A stretch of DNA of 22,583 nt, from positions 1-22,583 of the IMG/VR virus record IMGVR_UViG_3300042465_004244; one strand, written 5' to 3'. Positions 21,155 to 22,583 of the stretch are shown here, piece by piece. The stretch's first letter is position 1, and the number at the start of each line of letters is the position of its first letter. This DNA comes from a virus. Position numbers and translations under genes: made by a program. The notes beneath the pieces are model-generated. The model was not told the DNA's origin. It did no database searches and worked only from the letters and a program-made list of their open reading frames with translations.

Positions 21155-22576
21155 ATGGCAATTTTAAACAACCCGGGCTATCAGCTTCAGCCAAGTGCAG
21201 AACAGGTGCCTCTTTCAACAAACTATATTACCAACTTCGATTTCTTAAATCAGTATCTTCCTGATACTTACGAGAAGGAATTTGAGCGTTATGGTAATCG
21301 TACTGTAGCATCGTTCCTTCGTATGGTAGGAGCTGAGATGCCTTCAAACTCAGACATGATTAAGTGGGCTGAGCAAGGTCGTTTACATACTAAGTATGTA
21401 GATTGTGCTTCTGATGGAGCTGCAACTGATGACACTGCAACTATCACTGTAAGCGATGCTAACGTAAGTGGTATTGCAATTCGTGTTGGTCAGACTGTAT
21501 TTATCTCTGCAAACACTAGTGGTCTTTCAAACAAAGGTATTGTAATTGCGGTTAACACAACTGCAGGTACATTCGATGTTGCTTACTACGAAGCTGCAGG
21601 TCAGACGTTTGCTTCTACGGATACTTTGTCTGTATGGATCTATGGTTCTGAGTTCAAAAAAGGAACTAATGGAATGCAAGGATCTTTGGAAGCTGAAGAT
21701 GAGTTCTTCGACAACTCTCCAATCATCATCAAAGACAAGTACGCTGTTAGTGGATCTGACATGGCGCAGATTGGATGGGTAGAAGTAACTACTGAGAATG
21801 GTGCAACCGGATACCTTTGGTATTTGAAGTCAGAGCACGAGACTCGTCTTCGTTTCGAGGATTACTTAGAGACTTCTATGATCGAAGCTGTTCCTGCTGA
21901 ATCAGGTTCAGGTGCTGCTACTCAAGCAGTAAACAACCAAGTTGGTAACAAAGGTTCAGAAGGTATCTTCTACGCTGTTAACAACCGTGGTAACGTATGG
22001 GGTGGTGGAAATCCAACTACATTAGCTGATTTTGACAGCATCATTTCTCGTCTTGACAAGCAAGGATCTATCGAAGAGAATGTTATCTTCGTTAACCGTG
22101 CGTTCAGCTTTGACATTGATGATATGTTAGCTTCTCAGAACAGCTACGGTGCTAATGGTACTTCTTATGGTCTATTCGACAATGATAAGGACATGGCATT
22201 AAACCTTGGTTTCACAGGATTCCGCAGAGGTTATGACTTCTACAAGTCTGATTGGAAGTACCTTAACGATCCAACCATGCGTGGTGGATTGCCTACAGGT
22301 TCTACTGCAAACGGAACTGTAACAGGTCTATTAGTACCTGCAGGATCAACTACTGTTTACGATCAGATCATGGGCAAGAACGCTAAGCGTCCTTTCTTAC
22401 ACGTTCGTTACAGAGCTTCTGAGACTGAAGATCGTAGATACAAGACTTGGATCACAGGTTCTGCCGGTGGTGCACAGACTAGCGACTTAGATGCAATGGA
22501 GGTTAACTTCCTTTCTGAGCGTTGCGTATGTACTTTAGGTGCAAACAACTTTGTATTGTTCCGTTACGGAGTATAA
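21155..22576 (+). CDS. Major capsid protein, HK97-fold type (473 aa)
   Basis: Main shell protein. It follows the scaffold-like gene, starts MAILNNPGYQLQP after a 20-base A/T leader and has an N-terminal helical arm (LPDTYEKEFERYGNRTVASF, then RMVGAEMPSNSDMIKW), a beta-rich insert at about 85-170 (TATITVSDANVSGIAI, then GQTVFISANTSGLSNKG) and a core with GIFYAVNNRGNVWGGG and SIISRLDKQGSIEENVIFVN. The C-terminal LHVRYRASETEDRRYKTWIT and NFVLFRYGV are like P- and A-domain ends in capsid proteins of Bacteroidota phages. Codons differ from the rest of the window: AAC, TTC, ATC and CGT dominate, as expected of the most abundant phage protein. The complete gene fits, with seven bases of the window left after the stop. 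Confidence 0.88.
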   Translation: MAILNNPGYQLQPSAEQVPLSTNYITNFDFLNQYLPDTYEKEFERYGNRTVASFLRMVGAEMPSNSDMIKWAEQGRLHTKYVDCASDGAATDDTATITVSDANVSGIAIRVGQTVFISANTSGLSNKGIVIAVNTTAGTFDVAYYEAAGQTFASTDTLSVWIYGSEFKKGTNGMQGSLEAEDEFFDNSPIIIKDKYAVSGSDMAQIGWVEVTTENGATGYLWYLKSEHETRLRFEDYLETSMIEAVPAESGSGAATQAVNNQVGNKGSEGIFYAVNNRGNVWGGGNPTTLADFDSIISRLDKQGSIEENVIFVNRAFSFDIDDMLASQNSYGANGTSYGLFDNDKDMALNLGFTGFRRGYDFYKSDWKYLNDPTMRGGLPTGSTANGTVTGLLVPAGSTTVYDQIMGKNAKRPFLHVRYRASETEDRRYKTWITGSAGGAQTSDLDAMEVNFLSERCVCTLGANNFVLFRYGV

Positions 22577-22583
22577 TCCAAAG

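Noticed and set aside
615-21155. tRNA or other structured RNA genes in gaps
   Set aside because: All gaps are under about 82 bases, and apart from the hairpin at 3322-3351 none shows cloverleaf or paired-stem potential by eye.
1-22583. Prophage, with att sites or an integrase
   Set aside because: No integrase, repressor-type lysogeny module or flanking host gene is seen; the window alone cannot exclude one elsewhere.

Overview
The window reads as part of the late region of a lytic-type, tailed double-stranded DNA bacteriophage (Caudoviricetes) whose host is probably a member of the Bacteroidota. The reasons are: recognisable terminase large subunit, portal, scaffold-like and major capsid genes; a holin, endolysin and spanin lysis cassette; two giant fibre genes of the kind common in Bacteroidota phages; promoter-like boxes matching the Bacteroidota -7 consensus TAnnTTTG; and A/T-rich translation leaders instead of Shine-Dalgarno sites. 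I see no integrase, transposase, tRNA, CRISPR array or host gene, so phage genome (free or metagenome-assembled) is more likely than prophage. The exact phage genus cannot be read from the sequence.

Layout, left to right. Positions 1-1277 hold a chaperonin block: the 3' end of a GroEL-like gene (cut by the window edge), two small conserved phage genes and a short GroES. Next comes the only minus-strand gene (1243-1704), a winged-helix-like protein, which overlaps groES tail to tail. It faces, across a 31-base divergent promoter region, a rightward run of small genes (1736-3820): lysine-rich microproteins, a MazG-like pyrophosphohydrolase and several conserved phage proteins of unknown function. 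Positions 3843-5238 are a compact lysis cassette: holin, M15 L-Ala-D-Glu-type peptidase with a calcium-binding-like loop, and a putative unimolecular spanin. Positions 5267-13136 hold two very large repeat-built fibre genes, the second ending in an S74 self-cleaving chaperone domain. Four small structural or accessory genes follow (13136-14451), then a protein that looks like two GroES-like folds in tandem (14451-15014), then the packaging and head block: small-terminase candidate, terminase large subunit, portal, scaffold-like protein and major capsid protein (15011-22576).

The genes fit together as a late programme: chaperonins help fold virion proteins, fibres give host recognition, the terminase-portal-scaffold-capsid block makes and fills heads, and the lysis cassette releases them. 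Almost every gene pair overlaps by 1-4 bases or is separated by a few tens of bases, so most of the plus strand is probably a few long translationally coupled operons. No non-coding stretch exceeds about 82 bases. Tail-tube, tape-measure and replication genes are not in the window.

The observations most worth following are the phage-encoded chaperonin set (GroEL without a GGM tail, short GroES, tandem GroES-like protein), the repeated TATATTTG promoter-like box with pentamer-phased leaders, the divergent regulator switch at 1705-1735, and the poly-G tracts in the S74 fibre gene.
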